From NCBI GenBank assembly GCA_023548195.1, contig JAJHZJ010000252.1:6074242-6138241 (forward strand): 64,000 nucleotides of DNA, given 5' to 3'. Made by a program: the position numbers and the translations under genes. Shown piece after piece: positions 50,035 to 63,355 of this stretch. Source of the stretch: Bettongia penicillata ogilbyi. Lineage: Eukaryota > Chordata > Mammalia > Diprotodontia > Potoroidae. The notes under the pieces are model-generated. The model saw only the letters and a list, made by a program, of their open reading frames with translations. It made no database searches and was not told where the DNA came from. Numbering within the stretch: the stretch's first letter is position 1; every line of letters starts with the position of its first letter.

Positions 50035-52653
50035 TCACAAAGCAGTGGTAACCCTGATCCCAATTCCAGGGCAGAGATGGACACTGGTGCTTGAGGTTGC
50101 AGGGGACCAAGGATCCTTTCTAGGTAAAGATTAGTGCACATACTAGGAAAGCAGTGATGATATCTCTCTCGGGATAGCACCACTTTGGAAAAACCCAAAA
50201 GTTGCAGACTCCAGAATCAGTTCTGAAAATAGAAGAGAGCATGAAACAGCCTGAAGCTTGGAACAGTGCTTCACATAAACAGAACCCAACTGTAACATAA
50301 AGATCAAGTCAAGAAACAGGCTGGAAAAATGACAAAACAACCATGATGACAGTAAATATCAAGACACAAACTCACAAGACAATGATATCAAAATAGTTAC
50401 AAGCAAAGCAAATTGGACACAAGCCTAACAAAAATTCTTTGAAGTTAAGGGATAGATAAAAATGGTTGAGGAAAACTGGAAAAAGAAATGAGAGTGATGT
50501 AAAAGAAATATGGAAAGAGGATTAACAGAAAAACCATTAAAGACACAAATGGACAATAGTAAAAGAGACAAAAAAATTCACTGAAGAAAAGAACTCCTTA
50601 GAGAGCAAAATTGGCCAAGTGGAAAAAGAGGTACAAAATACTCGCTGAATATATTAAATCGTTAAAACTTAGAATTGGGTAAGTGGAAGCAAATGATATC
50701 AAGAAATAATAAAACAAAGTCAAAAGAATGAAAATAGAAGAAAATGTGAAATATCTCATTGGGAAAACAACTGACCTGGAAAACAGATTTGTGGAGATAT
50801 AATTTGAGAATTATTGAACTCCCCGATAGCCATGATCAAAAGGAGCCTAGACCACATATTTCATTACAAAGAAAAACTCCCCTAATATCACAGAACCAAA
50901 TGGTAAAGTGAAAACTACAAGAATCTACTAATCATTGCCTGAAAGAGATGCCAAAATGAAAACTCCCCAAAACATTATAGCCAAATTCCTGCACTCCCAA
51001 GAGGAAAAAAATATTGCAAGCAGCCAGAAACATGTAATCCAAAGATCATGGAGCCATACATGGAGTCAGGGTCACACAGGACTTAGCAGCTTCCATGTTA
51101 AAGGAGTAGAGGACTTGGTATATGATATTCCAGAAAGCAAAGGAAGTAGGATTATAATCAAGAATAAACCACCCAAGAAAACAGTATAATCCTTTAGAAG
51201 GCAAAATGGACACAATGAAATAAAGGACTTTAAATCCCATTTCTGATGAAAAGGCCAGAGTGACATTCAAACACAAGATTTGAGAGAAGTATAAAAAGGT
51301 AAAATTGAAGAAGAAATCATAAGGGACTTAATGTTAAACTGTTTACATTCCTACATGGAAAGATGGAACATGTAACTCCTAAGAACTTTATCACTGTTAG
51401 GATAATTAGATGGAGTCTACAAAGGCAGAAGACAAGGGTGCAAATTGATTATGTTGGGATAATTTAAAAAAAAAAAGATGCAGAAGGAACAGATTTTACA
51501 ATGGAGGAGAAAGTGAGGAGTGGTGGACAATGTTTAAACCTCACTCTCACCAGAATTGGTTCCAAGAAGGAAGAAAAAAATATGCACACACTCAGTTGAG
51601 TATAGAAATCTATTTTACTTAATAGGGAAGTAGGAGGGAAAGGTAGGAATTAGGAAGAAAAGGGGGAAAGTTATGAAAGGGAGAGTGGATTATGGGTGGC
51701 AGTTGTCAGAAGTAAAACAGAATTTTTGAGGAGGGACAGGATAAAAAGAGAGAAGTACAAACAGAAAAAAATGGAATGGAGGAAAATATAAAGTGATCAT
51801 AACTATGAATATGAATGGAATGAATTCATTGAAAAAAACTTAAGTAAATACTAGAATGTGTTAGAAATCAGAATCCAACACTATGTTGCTTACAAGAAAC
51901 ACGCTTGAAATGGAAAGACATAGAGTTAAAATAAGGGCCTGGAGTTGAATCTATCATGCTTTAGCACAAGTCAAAAAGACAGGGGTAGTAATCAGGATCT
52001 TAGATAAGGTAAAAGTAAAAATAGACCTGATTAAAAAGAGAAAATACACCTAAACATTACCTTAGACAATGAAGGAAAAAAACATTTGCAACAATTTTCT
52101 CTGATATCGGTCTCATTTCTCAAATCAAGCCAAATTTACAGAAAACAGAGCAATTCCCTGATTGACAAAAGGTCAAAGGATATGAACAGTTTTAAAAAGA
52201 AAAAAAATCAAAGCTATCTACAATCATATGAAAAAAAATTCTCTAGGAGAAATGCAAATTAAAACAACTCTGAGATACCAACTCATACCTATCAGATTAG
52301 ATAACATGATAGAAAAAGGAAATGACAAAGACTGGAGGGGATGTGGAAAATTAGGACACTAATGCACTTGTCCTATCATTCTGGAGAACAATTTGCAACT
52401 CTGACCAAAGGCTACAAAACTGTGTATACCCATTGACCCAACAATACCACTACTAGATACTAACTAGATAAAAGAAGAGGGAAAAGGACCTATTTGTACA
52501 AAAATATTTATAGCAGCTCTTTTTGTGGTGGCAAAGAACTGGAAATTGAGGGGATGCCTAAGTTGTAGAGTATGATTGTGAAGGAGTACTATTGTGTGAA
52601 ATGATGAACAGGATGATTTTAGAAAAACCTGGAAAAATATGTACGAATTGATG

Positions 52654-53669
52654 CTTGTTGCTGTTTGTCCTTCATTCTCAAAGAGGACTGTGAAATCAAG
52701 ATGATGACACGACTTGCAGCTGACTTTGATTTCAGTGAGGGAAGACTGTGCAAGGTCTCAGCCTCACATGCTTCTCCTGAGCCATCTGGGACCAGGAGCC
52801 TGATATTCATCAGGAGGACTGGAGATGGCCCAGGATGAAATGTGAGACCCTGACCCTTTCAGGGTAAGGTCTTATCACATTCTCACTTTGAGTGAGATAC
52901 ACCATTCGATGCATAGGCTTCTTTAAGTTACTCAAGGGATGGCCCCTTTAATAAAAAAAAAAAAAATCAGACTGGGAAGGGGAGACCCTCAGGGTTCCTG
53001 GGTAAAACAGAAATAGTTACTATTTAGTAATTATATTCACTCTGTGCTAGGTGGGTGGAGGACTTGTTGGCCAGTCCATGAACTCCAGAGTGAGTTGAGT
53101 TTAAAGTTTGGTCTTTGAGCAAGAAAAGTAGACCCAAAGGAAAAAGGCAGCTTCTGGCCATGGAGTGTATCTTCCCCTGGATAGAACACCAGAGGAGAGA
53201 GAAGAGAAGAGGGGATCGGAGCGGAGGAAAGAAGGGAGAAGAGGGGAGAGGAGAGAGAAGGGAAGAGAAGGGAAGGGAAGGATAATAAATAGTAACTGTT
53301 TCTGTTCTACCCAGGAACCCTGAGGGTCTCCCCCTCCCAGTTTGAGTTTTTGTTTTTTATTAAAGGGGCCATCCCTTGAGTAACTACTTAAAGAAGTCTA
53401 TTCATTGAATGAGTGTACCTCACTCAAAGTGAGAATGTGATAAGACCTTAGCCTGAAAAGGGCCAGGGTCTCCCACTGCATCCTGGGCCATCTCCAGTCA
53501 TCCTGATGAATATCAGGCCACTGGACCCAGAGGGCTCAGGAGACGAAAGTGAGGGTGGTGACCTTGTACGGTCCTCCCTCACTCAAATCAAAGTCAACTG
53601 CAAATCAGGTCATCATCCTGATGTCATAGTCCTCCTTGAGAACAAAGGACAAACACAAACCTGTGATAT
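52654..53669. mobile_element. Fold-back element (long inverted repeats) inside L1
   Basis: Left arm 52662-53025 and right arm 53287-53659 are inverted copies of each other for about 365 bp. For example gactggagatggcccagga on the left pairs with tcctgggccatctccagtc on the right, and ccctcagggttcctgggta with tacccaggaaccctgaggg. The arms enclose a 261-bp spacer with a purine tract (53191-53282). The 9-bp repeat gaattgatg flanks it (52645-52653 and 53670-53678), indicating insertion as a unit. It has no coding capacity, and its family is unknown to me. Confidence 0.88.
53191..53282 (+). repeat. Purine-rich GA tract
   Basis: About 90 bases of almost only A and G (gaggggagaggagagagaag) in the fold-back spacer. 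Confidence 0.9.
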
Positions 53670-54015
53670 GAATTGATGCAGAGTGGAGTGAGCAAAACCA
53701 GGATATCATTTCACATAGTAACAGCAGTGTTATAATGATGACCAACTGCAAAAGATTTGGCTACTCGATGATCAATATAATGATCCAAGACAATTCCAAT
53801 GTTATCTATCTCCAGGGAGAGAATTGATGAACTCCAAGTGCATATAACTATAAACTATAATTTTTTTCCATTTATTTTTCTTACTTTTTTGTGACATGCC
53901 TGATATGAAAATGTTTTGCCTAATTTCACATGTATAATTGGTTTCACTGCTTGCATTCTTAATACCTAGATGAAGGGCTAGAGGTAATAAAAAATTTGGA
54001 ACTATTTTTTTAATA

Positions 54016-54889
54016 CTAAAAATAAAGAATAATTAGAAGAAGGAGTAAAACAATAACCATACTCTGAAGTTGATAAATGAGATTATAATTGTAAAGTGTT
54101 TAGCCTGCACATTGTAATGACTATTAAATGTTAGCTATTATTATTAGCTCTTTAAATGCTGAAAATTATCATTTGTTGAATTGTCATGATTATTTTATTT
54201 GGGGGTGATAGTGATCTTCAGAGTCTAAAAGCCATTGAAGACCTGTGGTACCTCCCTGCAATTCCCACCAGATTCTAATTTCAGAACTGTCCAAGAATTG
54301 TGCTAAAGGAAAAAACTACCTAGGATTTTTAAAATGACATTTGGAACTCTACCACATTGACTTTATTGGGACTATTTGGTGATAAAAGGCACTGGCGATG
54401 GAAACTTAAAAAGAGGGCTTAATATTCCCCCAGGGACCTGAAATTGGGGAGATGGAAAAATATGGCATATATGCCCTAGAAGATTTCTTACGGAGATAAA
54501 AAGGTCCCCCTCAGTTTAAAAAGGTTAAAAGAACAAGCAGTGTCATTTGAGTTGACAAGGTTTTTTAATCTTAAAAATTTTTTTTATAAGTGATGACTTC
54601 CTGGGAAAAGAAGGGATATAGGGGAAATTGAGGTGATATAAAATTTTTAAGGTGATATAAAATTTTAAAAAGAAATTCAGGAAATTTCAAGTCTTCCTGA
54701 TACTATATTCAGGATACTATACATTGAATTATACTGCCTTCCATGGGTTACCATGGTCAAAGAATTAATTATCCAGTGGCCAACCCATTGATGGGGTTGA
54801 CCTTAGATTAGTCTGAGAGTTCCAGAGCTTATACTGTAACATAAACCTTCTGAGAATCCAACACAGAATAAAGTCCTAGAATACCACAC
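54016..54889. other. Unique spacer
   Basis: No supported gene or repeat. Confidence 0.45.
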
Positions 54890-55130
54890 TTGGGCAGTTG
54901 GCTGGTGCAGTAGATAGAGCGCCAGGTCTGGAGTCAAGAAGACCTGAGTTTAAATCTGGCCTCAGATACTCATTATGTATGACCCTGGCCAAGTCACTTA
55001 ATCGGTTTGCCTCAGTTTCCTACATCTATAAAATGAACTGGAGCAGAAAATGGCAAACCACTCCATTATCTTTGCCAAGAAAATCCCAAACGGAGTTAGA
55101 CACAACTGAAACAATGATAATCACACTTGC
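54890..55130 (+). mobile_element. MAR1-like SINE
   Basis: Head gcagtagatagagcgccagg with an intact tRNA-like B-box region (gagtttaaatctggcc), core and cactccattatctttgcc tail. It is one of the better preserved copies. The 80-codon frame across it is translated SINE. Confidence 0.9.
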
Positions 55131-55960
55131 AGAGGACTAAAAATAACCAGAGAAAGTTTTTATCTTTGAAAAAAAGGCTAACATTTGTTAGCAACAGCTT
55201 GAATCACATTTCAAAGTTTCTTTTATCATGCTGAATATTCTAAAAAATTGTCACCTAAAAAAAAAGCTTACTGAATATCCAACAAATATAAGCTACATGA
55301 CAAATTCAACATAAAAGTATTTAGGATTTTTCAATCTGCCTTTCAGTGTTAGGGGAAAAATTAGCTTTAAAAACAGCTTGACTTTGACATTGGCACAAGA
55401 AGGCTGTCACCAGTTGAGTGGAATTCTACATAATATGTCAATATTTAACTAATGAATTGTTTTTCAAGTTGTTCCAACAATTTTTGGTGATGTTTTACAA
55501 AAAAATTGATTTTAACATATGCCCAATTACAATGGAATTTTTCACTAAAAGAATAAAAATATTGCAGCTATATGACTGAGAAGATGAAATCTTTGACAAA
55601 GACATCTTGGGACAGAAAACTACACAAAAGCAATAAATTCTACTCAAGAGTGAGCATAAAAGAGTAAGTCACTTTCAGAAAACTTTTCTAAGAACTCAGT
55701 GGCTTTCTGGATAACGTAACCCTGTAGGGAAGACTGAACTTTTATCATTTCTTCTGGAATGCCTAAATTGCTCAGGGAGAAAATGAAAAGGTTGTTACTT
55801 AGCCATCCTTGCCAACCTTACAATTAGTAACGAATGCCTAGTTACTTACTGTCTTATCTTTTACAAAGAGAAAGAATAACTCACTCCATGATTATTCAGC
55901 CCCTATTAGGAAAAGTAGGCTCCAGTGTGCCATTAGTAGGCATATAGGATGGAACCCTGT
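55131..55960. other. Unique spacer
   Basis: No supported feature. Confidence 0.5.
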
Positions 55961-55964
55961 GGAT

Positions 55965-56089
55965 AGAATGTGCCACAGTCGACAGAACCCTAGGTCTGGA
56001 GTCAGGAAGACCCAAATTCAAATCTGACCACCGACACGTAGTAACTATTTTACAACTGAAGAAACAAAGACAAACAGAGGTTAAGTGAT
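55965..56089 (+). mobile_element. SINE-related sequence, left of an LTR-like insertion
   Basis: Head ctaggtctggagtcaggaag in sense, then at 56047-56089 an antisense-type core ending aacagaggttaagtgat. The core resumes after the insertion at 56705 with gtgacttgcccaaag. Confidence 0.6.
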
Positions 56090-56704
56090 TGTAGCAGACA
56101 CAACACAGAGGGTCTGCTGTATAGGCTCTTCGATCTGCCTTTCTAAAAGGAAAGTAACTTTTGAGGGGTTCAACAATTTTCTTTAATCACATTCACCAAG
56201 AGAGAAAATACAAGCAGGGAAATAAAGACCAACAGACAAGGCTTCTGCTTGACCAAAAGTAATACATACATCACAGACCACCAGACAGATCCAACTGTCT
56301 TTCTATTACATACATACATAGTTACCAGAGAGAGAAACACTAGTATCTGGGTTTTCAAACAAGGGGATGGCTACACAGAGTCTCATCTGGCACATGAACC
56401 TTTTTCCAAGCCCCCAAAGCAAGAAACCTCACCTCAGTGTGTGCGCGCATAGATATGTATATGTATGTACATATGTGTATGTGTACATGTGTGTGCATAT
56501 ATACATACATATACATGTATGTATGTATGCATATATGCCAGAAGGCGTCACAACCCTGCACCCTATGCCTCATTAACAATTAACAAGTGTGGGCCTTCCT
56601 ATGTAAAACAAGGCTCCCCTAATCAAGCTTCCCCCAATTGGTTCCACTTGAGGCCTGTTAACGGGAGGAGGTCTTTCCTTAACACAAATCTCATTCACAT
56701 TATA
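56090..56704. mobile_element. LTR-like element, copy B, inserted in a SINE core
   Basis: Collinear with 17890-18412 (ttttgaggggtt, agatccaactgtct, tagttaccagagag, tatctgggttttcaaac). It begins TGTAGCAG and ends ttata, possibly a decayed CA end. The flanks gtgat (56085-56089) and gtgac (56705-56709) form a 5-bp duplication with one mismatch. No viral genes. Confidence 0.6.
56449..56537. repeat. TATG/CATA simple repeat
   Basis: Alternating atgtatgt, gtgtgt and catacata units inside the LTR-like element. Confidence 0.88.
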
Positions 56705-57239
56705 GTGACTTGCCCAAAGTTATACAGGTAGCAAGTGTCTAAGCTATTCGTAACTGCAGATTTCGAGGATGCCATGGCTATTATCTTTGCTCATATATTA
56801 CAGAATCTTAAGTGGGAGAAGGGACTCATTTTATGAACTAGGAAACTAAGATCCAGAGAATGAAAGGGACTTGCTCACAGTCACAAAAACTGAAATTTAC
56901 AGCCCAATATTCTGGCTCTAATTCTGGTGATTTTTTCCAATATATTAAACTATTTTTTGAGTCCTCATTTTATAAGCCATGAAACTTTAATGGCTTTTGT
57001 TCAGCCACTTTCTAGGTGTGTTAAACAATTATCTTTATGAATATAGTTCTAATTACTCAGGAAGGGGCTGCCAAATGGTCTCTCCCTTCCTTAATTTCTT
57101 ATAGCCAAAAGTATCATATTTATATAACATTTCTTGTCCAACCTCATTCAAGAATTTATGGGTACTTCCATAATTAGTGTCCTCTAAAAGAGATAAAAAT
57201 ATTTTTGATTTTCTCAAATATTTTGTATTTGTTTTGCTT

Positions 57240-59590
57240 AGGACCAATCTCTCCTGAATTTATTCTTCCTCCAGTTCTCCTATTCCCTTCTCCCTTTCCT
57301 CCCCCAGCCCCTGTTTCTCTGTTGAGTGATATGTATTTCTGTACCCAAATGTGGGTATTCTTTCCTTCTTTGCCCAGTTCAGATGGTGGTGAGATTCAAG
57401 TATCAGCTGTCCACCCTCCCCTTTTTGTTTGCATTAAGGTTTATTTATGTACCCTGATTATGAGAGATGATTTCCCCTGACTTTCCTTTTCCTGACTCCC
57501 CCTGCTCTGCTGCCATTCCTTTTCCCTTTTCTATTTCTCTTAAAATTGATATAAAATAGAATCATTGCCAAGCCTTGTGTAATTAGACTCCCTCTATGTC
57601 CTCTGATGATGTTAAGGCTCATAGGGGAGACATATTATTTCCCAATGTAAGTAGTTTAAAATTCATTTAAACTGCCTTAGTTTCCTCAACTGTAGAAGAG
57701 GGATGATAAAAGCACCCAATTCCCAGGGTTATTGCAAGAATATGAAATATTTTAAAAACACTTAGCACAGTGCCTGGCATATAATAGGTGATACATCAGT
57801 GCTAGTGATGATTAATGTCTTTTAGCATTTTTCATTCCTGTTTACCTTTTTATGTTTCTCTTAACACCTGTATTTGAAGAAAAGTTTTCTACATAGCTCT
57901 GGTCTTTTTTTTTTTTTATATCAGGAATGTATGGAAGTTCTCTATGTCATTAAAAGTCTATTTCTCCCCCATAGGATTTTACTTGGGTTTTGCTGGATAT
58001 GTTACTCTCTGCCTTCAGGAATACTGAATTCTAAACTCTTCATTCCTTTATGATGTTACAAGCTAAATCATTTTTATCTTGACTATGGTCTTGAATTTTT
58101 CTTTTTGGATCTTTGCAAAATCTTTTTTTTTTTTTTATTTAACCTAGAGGCTCTGGATTTTTATTACAATTTTCTTAGAAGTTTTTATTTTGGGGTTGTT
58201 ATTAGGAGGTGACTACTTTGCCCTGGTTTGAAGAGATCTAAATAGTTTCCTTTTTAAAATTTCTTGAAATACGTTATCTAGGTTCTTTTATTGGTCATAG
58301 CATTCCAAGAGCTTAATGATTTTTAATATTTTTCATCTCAATCTGTTTTTGAGGTGAGCTATTTTGCTATGAGATACTTCACATTTTCTTTTATTTTTTT
58401 CTCTATCTTTTGAATTTGCTTCAGTATTTATTATTGACTCATGAACTCATTGGCTTTTTTTGGGTCATTATAATTTTCAGAGAATTTGTTGGCTGGGCAA
58501 GATTTGGTCCCTCCTATGTCAAGCTTTTAGTTAGCTTTCCAATTCTATCTTCCATAGCTCTCATTTATTTTCTATATTTTTTCTCTAGAATTCTTATTTA
58601 ATTCATAAAACCATTTTAAACTCTTTAAAAACAAAACCTTGCTTCATCTTCTAGTTGAGTTTTTCTTTGAGGCACTACTTGTATATATTTTGGAGTAATT
58701 CTAAGTCATCCTAAACACAAATCATAATAGTTTTTATGGTGGGATTTTTTTCTTCTGTTTCCTCATTTTTCCAATCTCCTTCCTGACTTAAAGCTTGCTG
58801 TTAGGCCTGGGCTCTCTGCACATCTGGAGAGAAGGTTTGGGCCAATCCTGCTGCTTTTTGGTGGGTACTGAGTGTTGTGTTATTCCAAGATCTCAGGAAC
58901 CATTCAGGTTGTGGATCTGCAAACTTTCAGTGTTCCCAAAGTAGCCTGATCTAGCACAAGATCTGATTACTGAGTTCTGCAAATCCCTGACCTGGCTTTA
59001 GTTCTGAACAGCAGCCCAACTGTTGCTTGACACAATCACTATCCAACAGCGCAAAAGCATTGCTGGTACTAAGTCAGAGAACTGTAGGATTTCCTCTGGT
59101 CTAGGATTACTGTCCTGGCTATTCCTCTGCAGGGTTCAAACTAGGCTAGAAGCTAGAACTTAAACACAGTTGTTCCTGGTGCTGGAGTTACCCTGCTGCT
59201 ACCTGAGGTTGAAATTCATGCTCTCAGACTAGAATCTGCAGCACTTTCTTTCCCTGGAATGCCACAACTTGGCATAGGATCTCCAGACTTTTCCTGCATT
59301 TGGGGCTTAGGTGACAAAGCTGCTGGTTGGCACCTGTTCGTACACTGAGCCCCAGTGTGCGTTTGGAACCTACTGCTGCCCTAGTACTCAGTGGAGTGCT
59401 TGTCAAACAATGTACTTCTGGTCAAACCCCATCCCCAGTGTCAGCAGACTTTCCTTTCTGCTTCCCTATAACCTTTTCTTGGATTTCCCCATCAGGATTC
59501 AGTCTGGTACATTTCAGTCTAGTACATGTTTACAAGATGTTTTTTTGCGGGGGAAGGGGGGGTGCTTTGCCATCTTGGATCTAGCAATAT
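57240..59590 (-). mobile_element. L1 5' UTR and ORF1, minus strand, with a SINE inserted
   Basis: Antisense L1. The inter-ORF and ORF1 3' side lies at 57240-58060 (tttacctttttatgtttctc, aagttctctatgtcattaaa), ORF1 at 58100-58640 (ttgctatgagatacttcac) and 5'-UTR-like sequence extends to about 59585 (minus strand CTAGATCCAAGATGGC). The SINE at 57665-57835 interrupts it. Dead copy. Confidence 0.65.
57665..57835 (+). mobile_element. MIR-type SINE fragment inside L1
   Basis: Core ccttagtttcctcaactg and tail cagtgcctggcatataatag. Confidence 0.8.
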
Positions 59591-60694
59591 GGTCTTGAAA
59601 CAGAATTTATTAGTTTATCTTTCTCAGGAGAAGAAAGTCATTATACCCTCACTGATATCATACATGACTATTTTATGCACACAACTGTTAGAATATGATG
59701 CACCTCAGAGAGTAGTGCCTTCCCCATGCCTGGAAGTCTTAAGACAGAAGTTACTTGTAGATAAGGTTCATGCTTTAAGTATGGGTTGGAGTATTTGACC
59801 TATATGGTTGTTTCCAGGTCTAAATCTCTAAGTCTATTATTTACTAGGTAAGTAAAGGTTCAATATGCATGAAATGGATTTCAGAGGCCCAAAGAGTAGA
59901 CGGACAGTGGTTAACCATAGGCAACAATGATCGCCTGACGAGAAATTGCAGATACTTACTCTACTTCTAATATATTCTCTTTTGGTTGGTTTTTATGGAC
60001 TTAATTTACAATCTCTTACATGACCATAAAAACATGGAATGATTTTTATAGCATATTTCTTCAAACCAAATGTTCCATGAAATGCTTCTGGTTGCCTTTA
60101 AACACACAATAAAACCACCTGTCTTAGGTCCTTTATTTGCCTTGAATCTGTAAGCAAATCTTCCACATGGCTACCTGTGCCTTCTAATTTCATTTCGAGT
60201 GAAAGTGTCAAAACTTAGTATGATTAAATAGTATGTGCACTTTCTGGTCACTGGACAAGGATCTCACATTTGGAATGCCAACCGTTAAGACCATGTTAAG
60301 GGGTAGTCTACAAACAGTGATTCTTAACACTTCAGTGTTACTGGTGAGAAAGAAGGTGGTCATGCAAAAGTAAGTGTCCTTTTGATTTGTTTCCTAATTT
60401 GTCACAGCCAAAAGACACATCACCAAGAAGTCTATTTACCAATAATGAGCCTCTGTGTATTTAGTTTACTGGTCATCACAAACAGACCACAGTGAAAGCC
60501 TTTTAAGTGTGGTAGACCCTGCTGAGGATTGCTCCCTGGTAGCAAAACCCATCACCAGATCTTTGTACTGATTTCCCTTCATGCCTGGGATACTCTCTTT
60601 TCTTATCTCCAACTGCTGTAATCCCTGGATTTCCTTTAAAACTCAAAGTGTATGAGGACATGCCAGATCCCTCCAACTGCTTGTTCATTCCTCT
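59591..60694. other. Unique spacer
   Basis: No supported gene or repeat; apparently single-copy. Confidence 0.5.
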
Positions 60695-60884
60695 CCAAAA
60701 GCATTTACATGGCATCTACTATGTACCAGGCACTAGGCTACATACTTTACAAACATACATCATGTGATCTTCACAACCATCCTGAGAGACTGGTACTATT
60801 AGTATTCCCATTTTACAACTGAGGAAACTGAGATGAAGAGACTAGTTGACTTGCCCAGGGTCATATAGTTGGCACTTAGTATAA
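60695..60884 (-). mobile_element. MIR-type SINE
   Basis: Antisense tail (ctactatgtaccaggcactag) and core (acaactgaggaaactgag). Confidence 0.82.
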
Positions 60885-60909
60885 ATATATATATATATAT
60901 ATATATATA
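60885..60909. repeat. (TA)n microsatellite
   Basis: About twelve TA units at the SINE end. Confidence 0.92.
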
Positions 60910-61454
60910 GGATTATATAGGATATTATATGGGATAAATGCTTAGTCTCTTCCTTTCCCCCACTCTAGTATTCAAGTCCTTGTTCTGTTAGCTAGGAAGA
61001 GAGAAAGTATCTTCATCAGAAACCCTGAGCTAAATAGCAATGAAAACTCTTAGGAAAAATGGCCAAAAAAGTGGTCCAACTGTGGCAAAATTTTGGGTGC
61101 AGGGATTCCTAGGACTAAATCAGAATCCCTAGAGTTTCTGCCAATGAGTGTACCCCACCCACTGATGGAAGAAACCCAACATTAGACTAATCTGTTTTCT
61201 CCTACCCAAAGAAACAAACACTGCAAATGTGAGTCTTGAGAACAGACAGTAATGAATTCATCTTGGCAGCTTCCCAGAGGATAAAGAATACTGTTTTTCA
61301 CAGAATAAATAATTTAAAGTAGTTCAATCTCTTCTTTGTTTCATTCAACAGCCTGAAATTACTTAATAAGTTTTGAAGTCAGAAACTCCTGCAATCATGT
61401 TAGTCAAAGAAATCTTACAACATAGTGGTTTTAATATTACTTTGCGACTAGATG
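60910..61454. other. Unique spacer
   Basis: No supported feature. Confidence 0.45.
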
Positions 61455-61624
61455 TCAACGAAACCAACAAGCAAGTATATTAAGCAGCTATTATGTGCCA
61501 AGCACAGTGTGACGAGGGGTACAAAGGCAAAAATGAAGTAATCCCTGCCCTCAGAAGCTTTGCTTCTATCAGGTAAACAACATGTCCACAAACAGGAATA
61601 TGAGAAATAAATACAAGAAGCAGG
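61455..61624 (-). mobile_element. L2 LINE 3'-end fragment
   Basis: Antisense terminus: gcagctattatgtgccaagc, taatccctgccctcagaag. Confidence 0.7.
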
Positions 61625-61708
61625 AGACTGAAAAAATGGAGGAAATGATAGAGAGAGCAAGCATAGTATGAACCTCCCTTTGAACTGAAGAAAACAAAGG
61701 AGGACTGA

Positions 61709-61740
61709 ACACACACACACAAACACACACACACACACAC
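61709..61740 (+). repeat. (CA)n microsatellite
   Basis: About 16 CA units with one AA interruption. Confidence 0.95.
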
Positions 61741-63174
61741 GAATTTGGTGTTAAAAAATGCATTCAAGTCAACGGGAAAATAGGAATGGAGAGAAAGCAG
61801 CTTCAGAGTTAAGGGAGAATTGAAAAGCGAATAATTAAAAGCAAAACAAACTTAACTACAGAAGACTGATGGGGGAGGGGAGAGAAAGAGAAGAACAGGA
61901 CCAGACAACTCTAATTATAGATTGCTAGCATGAATTTTATTCCCTCTGTTTCAACATCCCATTGTTTTGTAAAGAAGGGAAAGGAAGGCAAAGAGAGGAA
62001 AATTAACACAGCTATCAATCAGAACCATGAGTGTAAACAGGATAAAGTCATCCATAAAACAGGAAGATAGTGAGTGGCATAGCTCAGAAAGCAGAATCCA
62101 GCCACTTATGGCATACAAGAAATTCACTTGAACCATATGGGGTTGAGTCGAATCTTTTTCATTTCAGATGAGTTTTAAAAAGTCGAGGTAGTAATCAGGA
62201 TCTCAGATAAGGCAATAAAATCACATAGAAGAAATAAGTTAACTACAATAGGAGGAAACTACAATATGCTTAATGGGTCAATAGATAATGAAATAAAAAT
62301 CAATGTCAAATATGAATATATACCAAATAACACTGTATATAAAAATTTAAAGCAAAAGTTCATTAAATTACAAGGAGTAACAAACAGCAAAAAAAAAAAA
62401 AATGATTCTCTTTTCAGAAAAAAAAATACAAGAAAGAGAACAAAATGAATTTTGGAAAAATTAGGTACATTAAGCCTCTGGTAATTACTAAATGGGGATC
62501 ATGAAGAATATGTATAATTCTTAATTCTGTACGGCAGTTGTACTACAAAACCAATCATATCGCTAGGGCACAAAGAATTTACAAACAAATACAGAAAAGC
62601 AAATATGTTAAACGTTTTCTTTACTAATCAGAATGGAATAAAAACTATAGTCAATAAGGTCCCCGTACATTTGAAGACAATTCAAACTTAAATGGATTCT
62701 AAATAATATAATCCTAAAAAATTGTGGACGAAAGAATAAATTATAGAAACAATAAAGAGTTTTATCAAAGAAAAACATAGCAATATGACAACAAACTGAA
62801 ACTGTTTGGATCTAGCCAAAAAAGTAAGGGGAAAATTGACCACTGTAATCAAACCTTTTGTGTAAACCAAAGAAGCAAGTATCATATTTCAAGAGCAGTA
62901 ATCATCAAAACTATTGAGCACTAATTAAAACACATCAAAACTGTTCAATGGAACACTCCAGGTAAACAAGACCAAGAAGGCAGCTAGCTTAGTGGCACAC
63001 CATTTGATAAACCCAAAGCCACTATCTACTAGAGTAAGGACTCTAGTCTAGAAAAACTGTTCAGAAAACAACAAAACAGTCTGGTACATGTCAGTCTAGT
63101 CTCATCTAAGAATCTTTACAGCAAATTTCTCTCATAATGGTCTGATAGCCAAGAAATATAGTTAATATTCATAA

Positions 63175-63355
63175 AGTAAATAAAGTATTTAAGTTTTGGA
63201 AAGCACTTTACCTATACTATCTCATTTGATATTCAAAACCACTTCATGAAGTAGGTATCACTATTATCCCCATTTTACAGATGAGGAAAACTAAGGCTCA
63301 AGAGAGGTTAGGTGATTTATCCAGGCCCACAGAACTAGCAAGTATTTGAGACAGA
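63175..63355 (-). mobile_element. MIR-type SINE inside L1
   Basis: Antisense tail (gaaagcactttacctatac) and core (ttacagatgaggaaaactaag). Confidence 0.82.

Larger units (their letters stand above)
50035..54015 (+). mobile_element. L1 copy: 5' region, ORF1, ORF2 start and 3' end, internally deleted
   Basis: 5'-UTR-like DNA (gggatagcaccactttgg), ORF1 remnants (84-codon frame 50935-51189), the inter-ORF region, and the ORF2 start with gcttacaagaaacacgcttg. At about 52065 it jumps to the ORF2 C-terminal region, so most of ORF2 is deleted. The 3' UTR is split by the fold-back element and resumes at 53670 (agtgagcaaaaccagg, aggcctgatatg-like tgacatgcctgatatg). Confidence 0.8.

Noticed and set aside
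59720..59735. Minus-strand ATGGGGAAGG as a PRRG1 start exon resembling the human start
   Set aside because: No GT donor follows; the next bases are CACT.
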